64,000 bases of DNA from DASXHZ01 sp036488085 (GCA_036488085.1 DASXHZ010000029.1:62001-126000), one strand, 5' to 3'; counted from the stretch's first letter, positions 16,838 to 26,145 are shown. Notes: generated by a model not told the origin, from the letters alone. Program-made: numbers and translations.

Positions 16838-19393
16838 CTACTCGGTCTTGGTGGCGCTCGCGAGGTCGATGCGCCCGGCGAGCCGTGCCGGGACGAGGCC
16901 GGCAAGCACGGAGGCGGCGAACGTGATCGCGAGCGAGGCGGCGATCAGGGCGGCCGGCGTGTGAAACTCGATCGTCCAGCCGAACGACTGCTTGTTGATG
17001 ACGTTGATCAGGATCCAAGACAGTGCGTACCCCATGACGACGCCGGTGAGCGTCGCGGCGATGCCGAGGAGCGCCGACTCGAGGAGCAGCATCGTGCGCA
17101 ACTCGCGGAGCGACATGCCGGCGACGCGGAGGAGCGCCAGCTCGCGCGTCCGCTCCAGGATCAGCGCCGAGAGCGTGTTGATGATGCCGAGGACCGCTAC
17201 TACGATCGCGACGCCGAGGAGTGCGTACGTGATGAGGAACGTCTGGTCGAAGATATTCATCACCTCGCGGCGGATGGCCGCATTCGTAACCGTGAACGCG
17301 CCGTACTTCGCCCCGAACAGCGCCTCGAGACGGCGGCGTGCGGCGTCGCGGTCGACGTTCGGCTTCAGGTAGAGGATGACCGTGTTGATCCGGTCATCGT
17401 CGTACGCGGCGATGTAGTCGGGGCGGTTCATGACGACGACGCCGCGGTCGTTCGAGTAGTCGCGGTAGATGCCGCAGATCGTGTAGGTGCGCGGGCCGTG
17501 CGCGGTCGGAAGCGTGAGCGCGTCGCCGACACCTTTGCCGAACTTCAGCGAGAAACTCTCCGAGACGAAGACTCCGTGGACGCGGATCATCTCGTAGAGC
17601 GCCGGCTTCGATTGGCGCGGCGTCACCATTGGGATGTTGCCGAAAGCGGCCGCCACGCGCGTGTCGCCGCTGCCGATCGTGACGTAGGCGTCGCGGTAGA
17701 TGATGTCGCGGCCGTGCACCGGGTCGGCGGCGGCGATGAAGGCGACCTTACGCAGGTCGTCGAGAATCGCCGGCGGGAAGAGCGCGACGTCGGCGTTGGT
17801 GAGCCCCTTCGCCGGACGCAGCCAAAGGTCGGAGCGGACGGTCTGGTCGATCCAGGTGTTCACCGTGACGCGGAAACTGCCGACCATCAGCGCGACCGCG
17901 ACCATCATTCCGGTTGCCAACGCGAGCGCGGCAGTGGCGATCGCGGTGCGGCGCAGCGAGGCGTTTAGCGAGCGCGCCGCGAGCTGGCCGACGATGCCGA
18001 ACAGGCGACGGAAGGGCGGCGCGGCGATCGCCGCGATGCCGCGCACGATGGCGGGGGCGAGCATCGAGAAGCCGGCGACGACGAAGAGGACGGAGATGTA
18101 GCCCGCGACGGCGATGCCTCTGACAGGTGGGATCCTCGCGACAAGTGCGGCTAGAACGAAAAACAGTGTAGAGCCGCCGACCTCGGCGGCTCCTCTCCGC
18201 CGCCGAGTCGGCGGCGCCACACTGAGGCCGCGCATCATTGACAGGGGGCGGATGCGCGAGGCTTCAATCGACGGCGCGATGGCGGAGAGGAGGGAGAGCA
18301 CCACACCGACCGCCACCCCGAGCACGATCACGTCCGGCGTCAGCACGATCGCCTCGGGGCGCGAGGTCACGTACAACGCATTCACCGTCCGTCCGATGAG
18401 CGACAGAATCCCCTCGGCGAGCACGTTCCCGAGGGCGATGCCGAGGACCGAGCCGATGGCGCCGAAGAGCAGGCCTTCGGAGAGGAAAGCGGCGAAGATC
18501 TGCCGCGGGGCGGCGCCGAGCGTCTTGAGAATCCCGACGTCGCGGCGGCGGCGCAGGATCGAGATCAGCACCGTGTTGTAGACGAGGAACATCCCGACCA
18601 GCAGCGCCACGCCGGCGAGCGCGAAGAGGTTCACGCGGAAGGCACGCAGCATGTTCTCCACGCGCTCGTTCCGTCGCGAGGGGCGCTCGAGGCGCGTCGA
18701 GGGAGGGAGCGCACGCGCGATCCGCATCGCGATGGTGTCGTCAGGGACGAGCATGTCGACGCGCGAAAGGCGGCCGAGCATCCCGAACGCCTTCTGCGCC
18801 GTGGCGATGTCGCAGACCACGATCGCGCCGTTGAACGCCGTCGCCGGGCCGCGCGCTTCGAGAATGCCGCGCACCGTCATCGTCCGCCGGATGCCGAGGA
18901 TGCTGAGCGTCAGCGGCGAACCGAGCGCCAGGTGATGTTCGCGCGCGTACGGCGCCGGAACGATCACCGCGTCGGGTTGAAAAAACGACTGCAGCGCCGC
19001 GCCCTGAATGCGCGCGTAGCGATAGTCGCGGAAGTGGAGGTCGCTCAGCAGGTCGACGGCGAGCATCCGGACCGGTTGCTGGGTGGCGGCTTCCATCCCC
19101 TCGACGTCGATGCCTTCCACGTCGATCACCGGCGCGAAGCGGACGCCGTCGTCCCAGAAGGGCTGCAGCTTCAGCAACAACTCCTCGGGGAGCGTCCCCG
19201 CTTCCGGCACGATCTGATAATTCGCGCGGCCGGCGACCGCGTCGACCGACTCGCGGAACGCCCGCAACGCGCTCTGGTTCGCGAGCTGGATGGCGACGAT
19301 GACCGCGACGCCGACGGCGATCCCTGCGACCGTAAGCGCCGTCCGCGTTTTCTCACGAACGATCGGGCGGAGGACGAGCGCGCGCGCGATCAT
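16838..19393 (-). CDS. ABC transporter permease, FtsX/MacB-like, double-module
   Basis: 851 residues with two FtsX-type permease modules, each with a large extracytoplasmic domain and three to four membrane segments (N-terminal TALTVAGIAVGVAVIVAIQL, then segments near 250-380, 410-460, 480-510 and the last 130 residues). This architecture belongs to LolCE/MacB-like mechanotransmission systems that act on lipoproteins or peptides in the periplasm. The start overlaps the stop of the partner ATPase gene (ATGA). Residues 391-410 (SVAPPTRRRRGAAEVGG) are encoded by palindromic element A and sit at the edge of the mid-protein membrane region. Confidence 0.88.
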   Translation of the reverse strand: MIARALVLRPIVREKTRTALTVAGIAVGVAVIVAIQLANQSALRAFRESVDAVAGRANYQIVPEAGTLPEELLLKLQPFWDDGVRFAPVIDVEGIDVEGMEAATQQPVRMLAVDLLSDLHFRDYRYARIQGAALQSFFQPDAVIVPAPYAREHHLALGSPLTLSILGIRRTMTVRGILEARGPATAFNGAIVVCDIATAQKAFGMLGRLSRVDMLVPDDTIAMRIARALPPSTRLERPSRRNERVENMLRAFRVNLFALAGVALLVGMFLVYNTVLISILRRRRDVGILKTLGAAPRQIFAAFLSEGLLFGAIGSVLGIALGNVLAEGILSLIGRTVNALYVTSRPEAIVLTPDVIVLGVAVGVVLSLLSAIAPSIEASRIRPLSMMRGLSVAPPTRRRRGAAEVGGSTLFFVLAALVARIPPVRGIAVAGYISVLFVVAGFSMLAPAIVRGIAAIAAPPFRRLFGIVGQLAARSLNASLRRTAIATAALALATGMMVAVALMVGSFRVTVNTWIDQTVRSDLWLRPAKGLTNADVALFPPAILDDLRKVAFIAAADPVHGRDIIYRDAYVTIGSGDTRVAAAFGNIPMVTPRQSKPALYEMIRVHGVFVSESFSLKFGKGVGDALTLPTAHGPRTYTICGIYRDYSNDRGVVVMNRPDYIAAYDDDRINTVILYLKPNVDRDAARRRLEALFGAKYGAFTVTNAAIRREVMNIFDQTFLITYALLGVAIVVAVLGIINTLSALILERTRELALLRVAGMSLRELRTMLLLESALLGIAATLTGVVMGYALSWILINVINKQSFGWTIEFHTPAALIAASLAITFAASVLAGLVPARLAGRIDLASATKTE
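18166..18222. repeat. palindromic element A, copy 2, inside the ABC permease gene
   Basis: Inverted arms at 18166-18190 and 18199-18222 read GTGTAGAGCCGCCGACC and, on the other side, GAGTCGGCGGCGCCACAC. On the coding strand it gives SVAPPTRRR, the same frame and peptide as copy 1. Confidence 0.9.
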
Positions 19394-20070
19394 GCGCGCG
19401 TCACGCGTCCATCCGCGACGTCGATCACCGACTGTCCGAACGAGGCGGCGCGCTCCGAGTGCGTCGCCATCACGATCGTGGCGCGCGTCGCGGCGTGAAC
19501 GTCGCGCAACAGCTCCAGCACCCGCTCGCCGTTGCGCGAATCGAGATTGCCGGTCGGCTCGTCGGCGAGGACGAGCGCGGGGCGGTGCACGATGGCGCGG
19601 CCGATGGCGACGCGCTGCATCTCGCCGCCGGAGAGCTCGTTCGGCGAATGCGTCGCCCGGTGCGCCAGGCCGACCTGCTCGAGCACCTCGGACACCCGCG
19701 TCCGAACCTCTTCACGCGGACGCTTCGCGAGCGAGAGCGGGAACGCCACGTTCTCGAACACCGTGAGGGTCGGAATCAGATTGAAGAACTGGAACACGAA
19801 GCCGAGCCGCAGCCGCCGGAGAGACGTGAGCTGCGCCTCCGACATCGCCGACGTCTCGTCGTCGCCGAGGAAGAGGCGGCCGGAGGTGGGACGGTCCACG
19901 GCGCCGATCAGATTGAGGAGCGTCGACTTACCGCTCCCCGAGGCGCCGCGCAGCACCGCGAACTCCCCCGTGGCGATCTCCAGCGATACGTCGTCCAGCA
20001 CCTGCACCGCCGCCGACTCCGCGGTCGGCGAATACGTGTGCGTGACGTGTTCGAGGCGGACGCGCATCAT
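19390..20070 (-). CDS. ABC transporter ATP-binding protein, LolD/MacB type
   Basis: 226 residues. Walker A GASGSGKST, Q-loop in FVFQFFNLIPTLTVFENV, signature LSGGEMQR, Walker B ALVLADEPTG and H-loop THS are all present. It energises the overlapping FtsX-type permease. TAGAAT lies only 3 bp upstream of the first ATG, so transcription may start at about the second ATG (20067), giving a leaderless message beginning MRVRLEHV. Confidence 0.93.
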   Translation of the reverse strand: MMRVRLEHVTHTYSPTAESAAVQVLDDVSLEIATGEFAVLRGASGSGKSTLLNLIGAVDRPTSGRLFLGDDETSAMSEAQLTSLRRLRLGFVFQFFNLIPTLTVFENVAFPLSLAKRPREEVRTRVSEVLEQVGLAHRATHSPNELSGGEMQRVAIGRAIVHRPALVLADEPTGNLDSRNGERVLELLRDVHAATRATIVMATHSERAASFGQSVIDVADGRVTRA

Positions 20071-20073
20071 TTG

Positions 20074-20079
20074 ATTCTA
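20074..20079 (-). promoter_or_regulatory. TAGAAT -10-like hexamer before the ABC ATPase
   Basis: TAGAAT on the minus strand ends 3 bp from the first ATG (20070) and 6 bp from the second (20067). That is too close for any leader, which implies leaderless transcription if used. Confidence 0.45.
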
Positions 20080-20135
20080 CGTTGGGCAAATTTCTGCATA
20101 TGCTTCTCGCGCTGTGAACGAAGGAGGTTTCTCCC

Positions 20136-20435
20136 ATGGTGGAAGAGACGACAACCGCGAGCCCGGGCGACGGGGCTGACGACAACACCGATGAGACCGC
20201 CGGCCGCTTCGGCCGCGCGAAAGACTACGTGAACGAGCAATACGGCCGGGCGTCGGGCAAAGTGCGCGACGGCTACAACAGCGTGCGCGAGAAGGTCGAA
20301 GACGTCGACTTTGGCGCGATCACCGACCAGGTACGGAGCTACGTCCGCTCCAACCCCGGCAAGGCGCTCCTGATCTCGGTCGGCGTCGGATTCGTCGTCG
20401 GCCTGATGCTGCGCCGCGACGACAACGGGGACTGA
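20136..20435 (+). CDS. small membrane-anchored protein, DUF883/ElaB-like
   Basis: 99 residues. A charged, probably helical N-terminal 65 residues is followed by one C-terminal membrane segment (ALLISVGVGFVVGLML) and a short acidic tail. This architecture and the SNPGKALLISVGVGFVVG pattern resemble ElaB/YqjD-type (DUF883) inner-membrane proteins, some of which bind ribosomes. A perfect AAGGAGG lies eight bases before the ATG. Its stop overlaps the next start (TGATG). Confidence 0.75.
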   Translation: MVEETTTASPGDGADDNTDETAGRFGRAKDYVNEQYGRASGKVRDGYNSVREKVEDVDFGAITDQVRSYVRSNPGKALLISVGVGFVVGLMLRRDDNGD

Positions 20436-20770
20436 TGATGGCGACGCGCAACAAAGACGACGACTTCGAGCGCTCGGCGGCGGGGATGGACTACGAGGAC
20501 CCGATCCGCGAGCGTGCCGCATCGATCGGCGCCTCCATCGCCGAAAACGGCCCCGAGGTGATCTTCGAGGAGATCGAGAACCTCTTGCCGGAGGAGTGGC
20601 GCGAGCAGATCAAGACCTTCCCGCTCGCCGCGATGCTCCTCGGCCTCGGCGTCGGCATCTTTCTCGGGATGAAGAAAGGCGACGACATCATTGCCGCCGG
20701 CTCCGCTCTCGTGACCTCCGCGGCGATGTCGAACGTGAACGAAGTACTGGGGAAAGTGGGCAGCCGGTAA
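20435..20770 (+). CDS. small membrane-associated protein of unknown function
   Basis: 111 residues: a charged N-terminal half, then one hydrophobic segment (FPLAAMLLGLGVGIFLGM) and an alanine-rich tail. It is translationally coupled to the DUF883-like gene through TGATG and has a similar layout, so both may work together at the inner membrane. A second ATG three bases downstream is equally possible. No specific family recognised. Confidence 0.72.
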   Translation: MMATRNKDDDFERSAAGMDYEDPIRERAASIGASIAENGPEVIFEEIENLLPEEWREQIKTFPLAAMLLGLGVGIFLGMKKGDDIIAAGSALVTSAAMSNVNEVLGKVGSR

Positions 20771-20819
20771 TCTGGACACTTGTCACGGCATCGCGCGGAC
20801 CGCACAATAGGAACGCGCG

Positions 20820-21272
20820 ATGCCGCCGATGCTCCCGCTGCCCGATAACGCCCGGAACTACCTCGAGTCGCTGGCTGGCGACGTCCACCGGGCGTATTTT
20901 TGGAAGGTGCCGCCGCTGCCGGTGCGGTGGGGGCAGCAGATCACGCGGAAGCGGCGGCGTTCGATCCGGCTCGGGTCGTACAACCATGTGACGACCGAGA
21001 TCCGGATCCATCCGCTGTTGCGTGGGGCGAACGTGCCGGCGTACGTGCTCGAGTCGATCATCCACCACGAGTACCTGCACCACATATTGGGGCCGCACCA
21101 CAACCGTCGGTTCCATGCGAACGAGCGGAAGTTCCGGTACTACCGCGAGTCTCAGGAGTGGATCCGGCGACATCTGTTCCTGCTGCTGGGGCGGAAGCGG
21201 AGCGAGCTGCGGTCGCGGAGGGAGATCGCGCCGGCGGCCGAGACGCCGCGCGTACAGCTCGCGCTGTTCTAG
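20820..21272 (+). CDS. SprT-like zinc metallopeptidase-fold protein
   Basis: 150 residues. The zinc motif HEYLH at about residues 83-87 is followed by HHNRRFHANERKF, which offers a third His ligand. This is the SprT-like arrangement related to the SPRTN/Wss1 protease core. Before it lies IRLGSYNHVTTEIRIHPLL, the beta-hairpin common in this family. No C-terminal zinc ribbon is present. Whether it is an active protease is unknown. A periodic palindrome array begins 29 bp after its stop. Confidence 0.78.
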   Translation: MPPMLPLPDNARNYLESLAGDVHRAYFWKVPPLPVRWGQQITRKRRRSIRLGSYNHVTTEIRIHPLLRGANVPAYVLESIIHHEYLHHILGPHHNRRFHANERKFRYYRESQEWIRRHLFLLLGRKRSELRSRREIAPAAETPRVQLALF

Positions 21273-21300
21273 CGGTACGGCACCGCGGCACGTGAACTCT

Positions 21301-21510
21301 CTAAGAGTACAACTGTACTTTATGAGAGTACGCTACGGATCTCAATGCGTACAATTGCCGTCCCGAGTATGACAGTCGTACATCTTAAGCGTCCGTATCT
21401 ACTTTTCACCCGCCTATATCTACTCTCAGAGATCCTATTTGTATGTGAGAGGCTCGCAGTTGTACTTCACATGAGTACATCTGTACTGTCCGTGAGTACG
21501 ACGGTCAAAC
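21301..21510. repeat. palindrome array 1: ten 21-bp units with GTAC core
   Basis: The sequence divides into ten 21-bp units. Units 1 and 9 contain perfect AGTACA-N2-TGTACT palindromes (21306-21319 and 21474-21487, exactly 168 = 8 x 21 bp apart). GTAC recurs at 21307, 21328, 21349, 21475, 21496 in one phase and at 21315, 21378, 21462, 21483 in the other, with CTAC at 21399 and 21420 and GTAT at 21441 filling the grid. It lies between convergent genes and overlaps the helicase stop codon. It is AT-richer than its surroundings. Confidence 0.85.
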
Positions 21511-23103
21511 CTCAGCGTCCATGAGGGCGCGAAGGTCCGCGAGTGACGCTGCGTCAACGCGCTCGCGAGACATCGCCGCGACCATGCGCTCCACGCCCGC
21601 TTTATGCCGGCGGTCGAACCGATCGTCGACAGCGACCGGAAACCGCGTGATCGCAGCGGCTTTCGTCACACGTGGGCGGAGCGTTGAAGCTGCAGGCAGC
21701 ACCTCCGCCGGCGAGAGCGGCTTGAGAAACTCGCGCCGGACGCGGTTCTTCGCCGCGATCGTGGCGACAATCTTCGTCTCGCCGCCGCGCGGCAGGAAGT
21801 AGATGGCCCGGACGTTGTCGCGCGTCTGCCCGATACGGTGCGCGCGTCCGTTGCGTTGATCGAGCCTCGCGGGGTTCCACGGGATGTCGTAATGCACAAC
21901 CACGGCGGCGCGCTGCAGGTTGAGCCCCTCGCTGGCGAAGTCGGTGGTGACGACGACGTCGATCGCGCCGCGCTGGAACGCGTCGATCGCGCCGCGGCCG
22001 TCGCGTGCGGTCGCGACGCCGCAATGCAAGCCAGCGGCGACCTGGCGCGCTGTCGCCACCGATCCGGTGAAGATCAGCGCCGGCTCGGTCGGTAGCGCGG
22101 CGCGCAGAAGGTCCAGTTTGTTCGAACCGTTCCGCTCCGCGAAGGACTGCACGGCGGCGAGTCGCTGCATTTCGTCGCGGATGGCGCCGGTATCGAGATC
22201 CGACGCCGGAGCCCAGACGTCCCAGAAGAGGACCTGCTGAAACGGCTCCCCTTCCTCCTCGTGCGCGAACGCGCGGCGGTACTCGCGTTTCGTGAGCGGA
22301 CGCCCGCTCTCGAGCACCCGCTCGTAGAAGCGGAGCTGGCGTTTCACCGACTCGATCAATGCGGCCTCGCTCGACTCGAGCCGGCGCCAGAGGAAACGTC
22401 GCAGCAGCGGCGCGGCGCCGGTGAGCGGGAACTGCAGCGCGTCGATCGGCGCCGCGACGACCGCGTGCCGGATCACGCGCCGCTCGAGGGAACCGAACTG
22501 CAGACGCTCCGGAAGGACGCTGCGGTCGCGGCGGATGAGCAGCGCGCCGAGGATGCTTCCGATCGCGTCGCGATCATGGGTCTCGAATGCGAGATCGATC
22601 GACGCCACGCCGCGGCCGAGGAGAATGTCGTCGCGGGCGATCAACGCGAGCAGAGAGTGAAGGTCACGCGCCGAGTTGCAGAGCGGCATTGCGGTGACGA
22701 GGAGGACGCGCGCGGCGAGGGTCCGCCTCGCCAGCGCGTCGTAACGCTGGGTCGCCGGATTCCGGAACGCATGCGCCTCGTCGACGATGACGAGACGCGG
22801 AACCGCAGGATCGGCGATGCGCGGCGAGCGCGCGAGTGTGTCGTGCGTCTCGATCCGCGCGTCGACGCCGAATTGCCGGAGCGTCTGCTGCCACTGCACG
22901 ACCAGCGATGCGGGGACGATGAGCTCCACCTCACCGGCGAATCGTTTCGCCACCGCGGCGGCAACGAACGACTTCCCGAGGCCCGCCTCGTCGGCGAGGA
23001 TGACTCCGCCGAACGCGTCGATGGCGGCGACGGCGCGGGAAACCGCCTCGACCTGGTGCTCAGCGAGCAAGGCGGTGGTCGACGAAGCGGCGGAGCGTCG
23101 CAA
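21505..23103 (-). CDS. SNF2-like superfamily 2 helicase
   Basis: 532 residues. Walker A is in DEAGLGKS (about 38-45), motif II is DEAH in LVIVDEAHAFRN, motif III is VTAMPLCN, and the C-terminal RecA lobe has TTDFASEGLNLQ and QRNGRAHRIGQT, typical of SNF2/RapA-type DNA translocases. No nuclease or PLD domain is attached. Its TTG start overlaps the 3' end of the methyltransferase gene by 44 bp; a later TTG at 23070 is a possible alternative. The arrangement suggests a two-gene operon, methyltransferase first. Confidence 0.88.
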   Translation of the reverse strand: MRRSAASSTTALLAEHQVEAVSRAVAAIDAFGGVILADEAGLGKSFVAAAVAKRFAGEVELIVPASLVVQWQQTLRQFGVDARIETHDTLARSPRIADPAVPRLVIVDEAHAFRNPATQRYDALARRTLAARVLLVTAMPLCNSARDLHSLLALIARDDILLGRGVASIDLAFETHDRDAIGSILGALLIRRDRSVLPERLQFGSLERRVIRHAVVAAPIDALQFPLTGAAPLLRRFLWRRLESSEAALIESVKRQLRFYERVLESGRPLTKREYRRAFAHEEEGEPFQQVLFWDVWAPASDLDTGAIRDEMQRLAAVQSFAERNGSNKLDLLRAALPTEPALIFTGSVATARQVAAGLHCGVATARDGRGAIDAFQRGAIDVVVTTDFASEGLNLQRAAVVVHYDIPWNPARLDQRNGRAHRIGQTRDNVRAIYFLPRGGETKIVATIAAKNRVRREFLKPLSPAEVLPAASTLRPRVTKAAAITRFPVAVDDRFDRRHKAGVERMVAAMSRERVDAASLADLRALMDAEV

Positions 23104-26065
23104 GCTCCTTCTGCGTGACGCCGTACAGCTTCGCCACCGCCTGATCGACTTCGTCGTCCATGTCCCGGCCGGCGTGAGCGCGACGGGCGAGGCGCGTCAG
23201 CGTGGCAGCACTTTCGATCGGCACCAGCGGAAGTTGCGCAACGGTGCGGCCGAACATTCGAAAATGTGCATCCTTCGCGCGCTCGGCAACGGCGAGCAGC
23301 AACGCATTGGCAATGGTGGAGTTGAGGATCGCGCTGAGCGCGTACGCCTCGTCGAGCGAGGCCGCGTCGATCGAGTAAAGCGTCTGGTTGGGAACGAGCG
23401 GCACCGCGCGGCCGTTTACGTCAACGGAGTCGGGCAGCACCGCGGCGGTCATTCCGCGCGAGACGTCCTTCCACGCGACCTTGATCCCGACATGCTCCGG
23501 CTTCACGTAGGCCAGCGAAAAATCAGAAGGGTCGACGCCGCGCGCTGCGGCGAGGTTCCGCAGCCAACGCGGAGGAGTCTTCCAACCTTTTCGCGGCGGC
23601 CACACCATCCACTCCGAAGCGCCGGCACTCCAACGTTTGAGATCGCGTCCGCGCACGCAGCGCGCGACATGCGCCAGCGGGATGCAGTGGCGTTCACCCG
23701 TGATGAGCGCCGAGCCGCGGACGCGGCATTCGCCCAGGAAGAACGCGTGGTTGTCGCCCGTCTTCACGCCCATGAGCGGGCGGCGGCCGAGCGTGATCGC
23801 GAGCGGCCGGTGGGCGGCACGAAGACGGCGCAAAACGGCGGCGGCATCGGTCGGTACGAGCGCCCACTCGCAGGTCGCCGCGAGGTCTTCGTGCGTGAGG
23901 CGAAAGGAAACATCGTCGTCGACGACGAGCACCTGCCCGCGCGGTCGTCTCTTCGCGAGCGTCAGACCGAGCGGGAACGTGTCGGCGTCGAAATGACGCT
24001 TCGCGCTCGCGCTCCAGTCTTCGATCGCAACGACGTCATGCTGCATCGCCGCGCGACGCAGAGGCGCGGCATATCCGGCATTGAGAATCTTCGCCGGCAT
24101 CAGCATCGACACGACGCCGCCCTCGGCTGCAAGCGAGAGGGCACGCTCGAAGAAGGCGAGCGAGAGATCGGGCTGGTGAAATGCGGCGCCGCCGTACGCA
24201 GGCCGGAAGAACGCGTATCGATCCGCCACCATCCGTTTCGCGCGCGCGTCGATGCGCGCGTTGCGGACCCAAGGCGGATTGCCCGCCACGACGTCGAAGC
24301 CGCCGCCCGCCATCACCGGCGCGAAGTGGACGTCGAACGAGAAAAAGTCGAGCGTCCCATCTTCGATGCGATCGAGCGTGCGGCGATGATCGGCGATACG
24401 CGCGTGCAGCTCACGGCAGCGTTCGAGGTCGGCGTTCAGCGCCCGTCCGAAGAGATCGTGTTGCGGAGCCGTGAGGTGCCGCAACTCCGCCTCATCGGCG
24501 TCGATGGAGCGCGCCACGAGATCCGACGCCAGGCGGCGATCGTTCTCGCGAATCAGACGCGCGAGCGCCGGCCGCTCGTCGCGCGGCGAGTGACGATAGC
24601 GGTTGAGCAGGTCGCTCTGCGCGCGCAACGCGTAGACCCATTCGCGATAGATCTCGCCGCGCGAGTCGCCGAGAAAGTCGGCCGGGCCGAGGAGGGAATT
24701 GCCCTGGAGAATGTTCCGGTCGAGGTTCGGAAGGGGCGGGATGTCTTCAACCTCGGCGTCGGTCGTCGAGACGATGGCGAGCCAGAGCCGCAACTCGCAG
24801 AGGCGGACCGCTTCCGGCTTGAGATCGACGCCGTAGAGCGATCGCTCCACGATCTGCTGGCGAAGGTTCGCGGCAACCGGTACGTTCGCGTCGCCGCTCA
24901 GCGTTCGCGTCAGCCGCTCGATGACGCCGAGCGACGACAGCAAGAATGCCCCCGAGCCGCACGCGGGATCGAGAACCGTGATCGACTCTAGTCGCCCGAG
25001 CTTCTCCAGCGAGTCGCCTTCGCCGAGCCACTCGACGACCGCCCGTTCGGTGAGCACGTCGACGATCTCTCGCGGCGTGTAGAAGCTGCCGCTTGCCGCA
25101 CGTTCGCCGGCGGCCATGAGCGACTCGAACACTTTGCCGAGCATCTCCGGGTCGACATGCGTGCCGGCGGAGTCGCGTTCGTTGCTCGAAAAGTCGAACC
25201 GTTCGAAAACGTCTTCGATGATGCGGCGCATCAAATCGTCATCGACGTCGAGCGACGGCTGCCGCCATTCGAATGCCGACGGCTCGAAAAGACCGCCATT
25301 CAGATACGGGATGCGGCCGAGCCGCAGCGCGGTGATATCGCGATCGCGCAGCGGCGTGTTGAGACAGCCGAAGAAGAGTGGCGAGAGCACAGTCGCGAAA
25401 AATTCGCGCTGCTGCAGCCGGTCGAACAGGAACCGGCGCTCGCCGTTGAGCCACCCTTTCTCCTGAACGAACGACAGAAACAGCAATCGCGACAGGATCA
25501 GCAGCGCCTCGGCGTCACACGCATCGCGCGACTCCTGGGCGCAGCTCGCGGCAAGCGACTTCGCAACCTCTCCTACGGCGTCGCGGAATCGCTCGAAGAA
25601 TCGCCGCGTGACCGATTCGCGGTCGAGCGCGAGGTCGAAGACCTTCGCCAGCGCGTTCGGCTCCGTCGCCGCGAGGAGATTGAGGCGGTCGATCGCGTGC
25701 GATGACGGCGATTCGAGATCGACGTCGAGACGCCGAAGCGTGCGATGTGGCGACAGGTCGTAGACCGATAATGAGCCATGGCGCTCGTGCAGCACGGCGG
25801 ACTTCGTCAGCACGTTGTACTCGCGATACGTCTTCAGGAACTCGAACAGCGCTCCCTCTTCCGCGTCGCCGCGGAGATGAAAGAGATCGAAGCGGCGCAG
25901 GCGCGCCGCGAGTGAGAACGAAGACGTACCGTTCCAGCCAACGGCAACACCGGCGCGGCGCCACTCGGCGGGATCGATGGCCACCGACGCAATCGCGTAC
26001 CCGAGGTCGCGAAAGAGGGCGAGGGTGTCGCCGTGCAGCTCACGGATGCGCGCGGCGGTCAGCAC
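23060..26065 (-). CDS. Eco57I-type N6-adenine DNA methyltransferase (possible type IIG or defence-system MTase)
   Basis: 1001 residues starting at a GTG. The S-adenosylmethionine motif I is DPACGSGAFLL (about 365) and the catalytic motif IV is NPPW (about 590), giving the N6-adenine class. The N-terminal 300 residues are helical and contain no recognisable PD-(D/E)xK nuclease; the C-terminal 250 residues look like a target-recognition region (GVKTGDNHAFFLG, PNQTLYSIDAASLDEAYALSAILNSTIAN). Such proteins occur as type IIG enzymes and as PglX/DrmMI-like subunits of BREX and DISARM. None of the other subunits of those systems is present here, only the SNF2 helicase. Confidence 0.88.
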   Translation of the reverse strand: MLTAARIRELHGDTLALFRDLGYAIASVAIDPAEWRRAGVAVGWNGTSSFSLAARLRRFDLFHLRGDAEEGALFEFLKTYREYNVLTKSAVLHERHGSLSVYDLSPHRTLRRLDVDLESPSSHAIDRLNLLAATEPNALAKVFDLALDRESVTRRFFERFRDAVGEVAKSLAASCAQESRDACDAEALLILSRLLFLSFVQEKGWLNGERRFLFDRLQQREFFATVLSPLFFGCLNTPLRDRDITALRLGRIPYLNGGLFEPSAFEWRQPSLDVDDDLMRRIIEDVFERFDFSSNERDSAGTHVDPEMLGKVFESLMAAGERAASGSFYTPREIVDVLTERAVVEWLGEGDSLEKLGRLESITVLDPACGSGAFLLSSLGVIERLTRTLSGDANVPVAANLRQQIVERSLYGVDLKPEAVRLCELRLWLAIVSTTDAEVEDIPPLPNLDRNILQGNSLLGPADFLGDSRGEIYREWVYALRAQSDLLNRYRHSPRDERPALARLIRENDRRLASDLVARSIDADEAELRHLTAPQHDLFGRALNADLERCRELHARIADHRRTLDRIEDGTLDFFSFDVHFAPVMAGGGFDVVAGNPPWVRNARIDARAKRMVADRYAFFRPAYGGAAFHQPDLSLAFFERALSLAAEGGVVSMLMPAKILNAGYAAPLRRAAMQHDVVAIEDWSASAKRHFDADTFPLGLTLAKRRPRGQVLVVDDDVSFRLTHEDLAATCEWALVPTDAAAVLRRLRAAHRPLAITLGRRPLMGVKTGDNHAFFLGECRVRGSALITGERHCIPLAHVARCVRGRDLKRWSAGASEWMVWPPRKGWKTPPRWLRNLAAARGVDPSDFSLAYVKPEHVGIKVAWKDVSRGMTAAVLPDSVDVNGRAVPLVPNQTLYSIDAASLDEAYALSAILNSTIANALLLAVAERAKDAHFRMFGRTVAQLPLVPIESAATLTRLARRAHAGRDMDDEVDQAVAKLYGVTQKELATLRRFVDHRLAR

Positions 26066-26145
26066 CGCTGTTCACCCGTCGCGAACGCCCGCCAGATCGC
26101 CGGCCCGTCGATGCGGACATCCTTCGCTCCTCGGAAGAGGACGAA

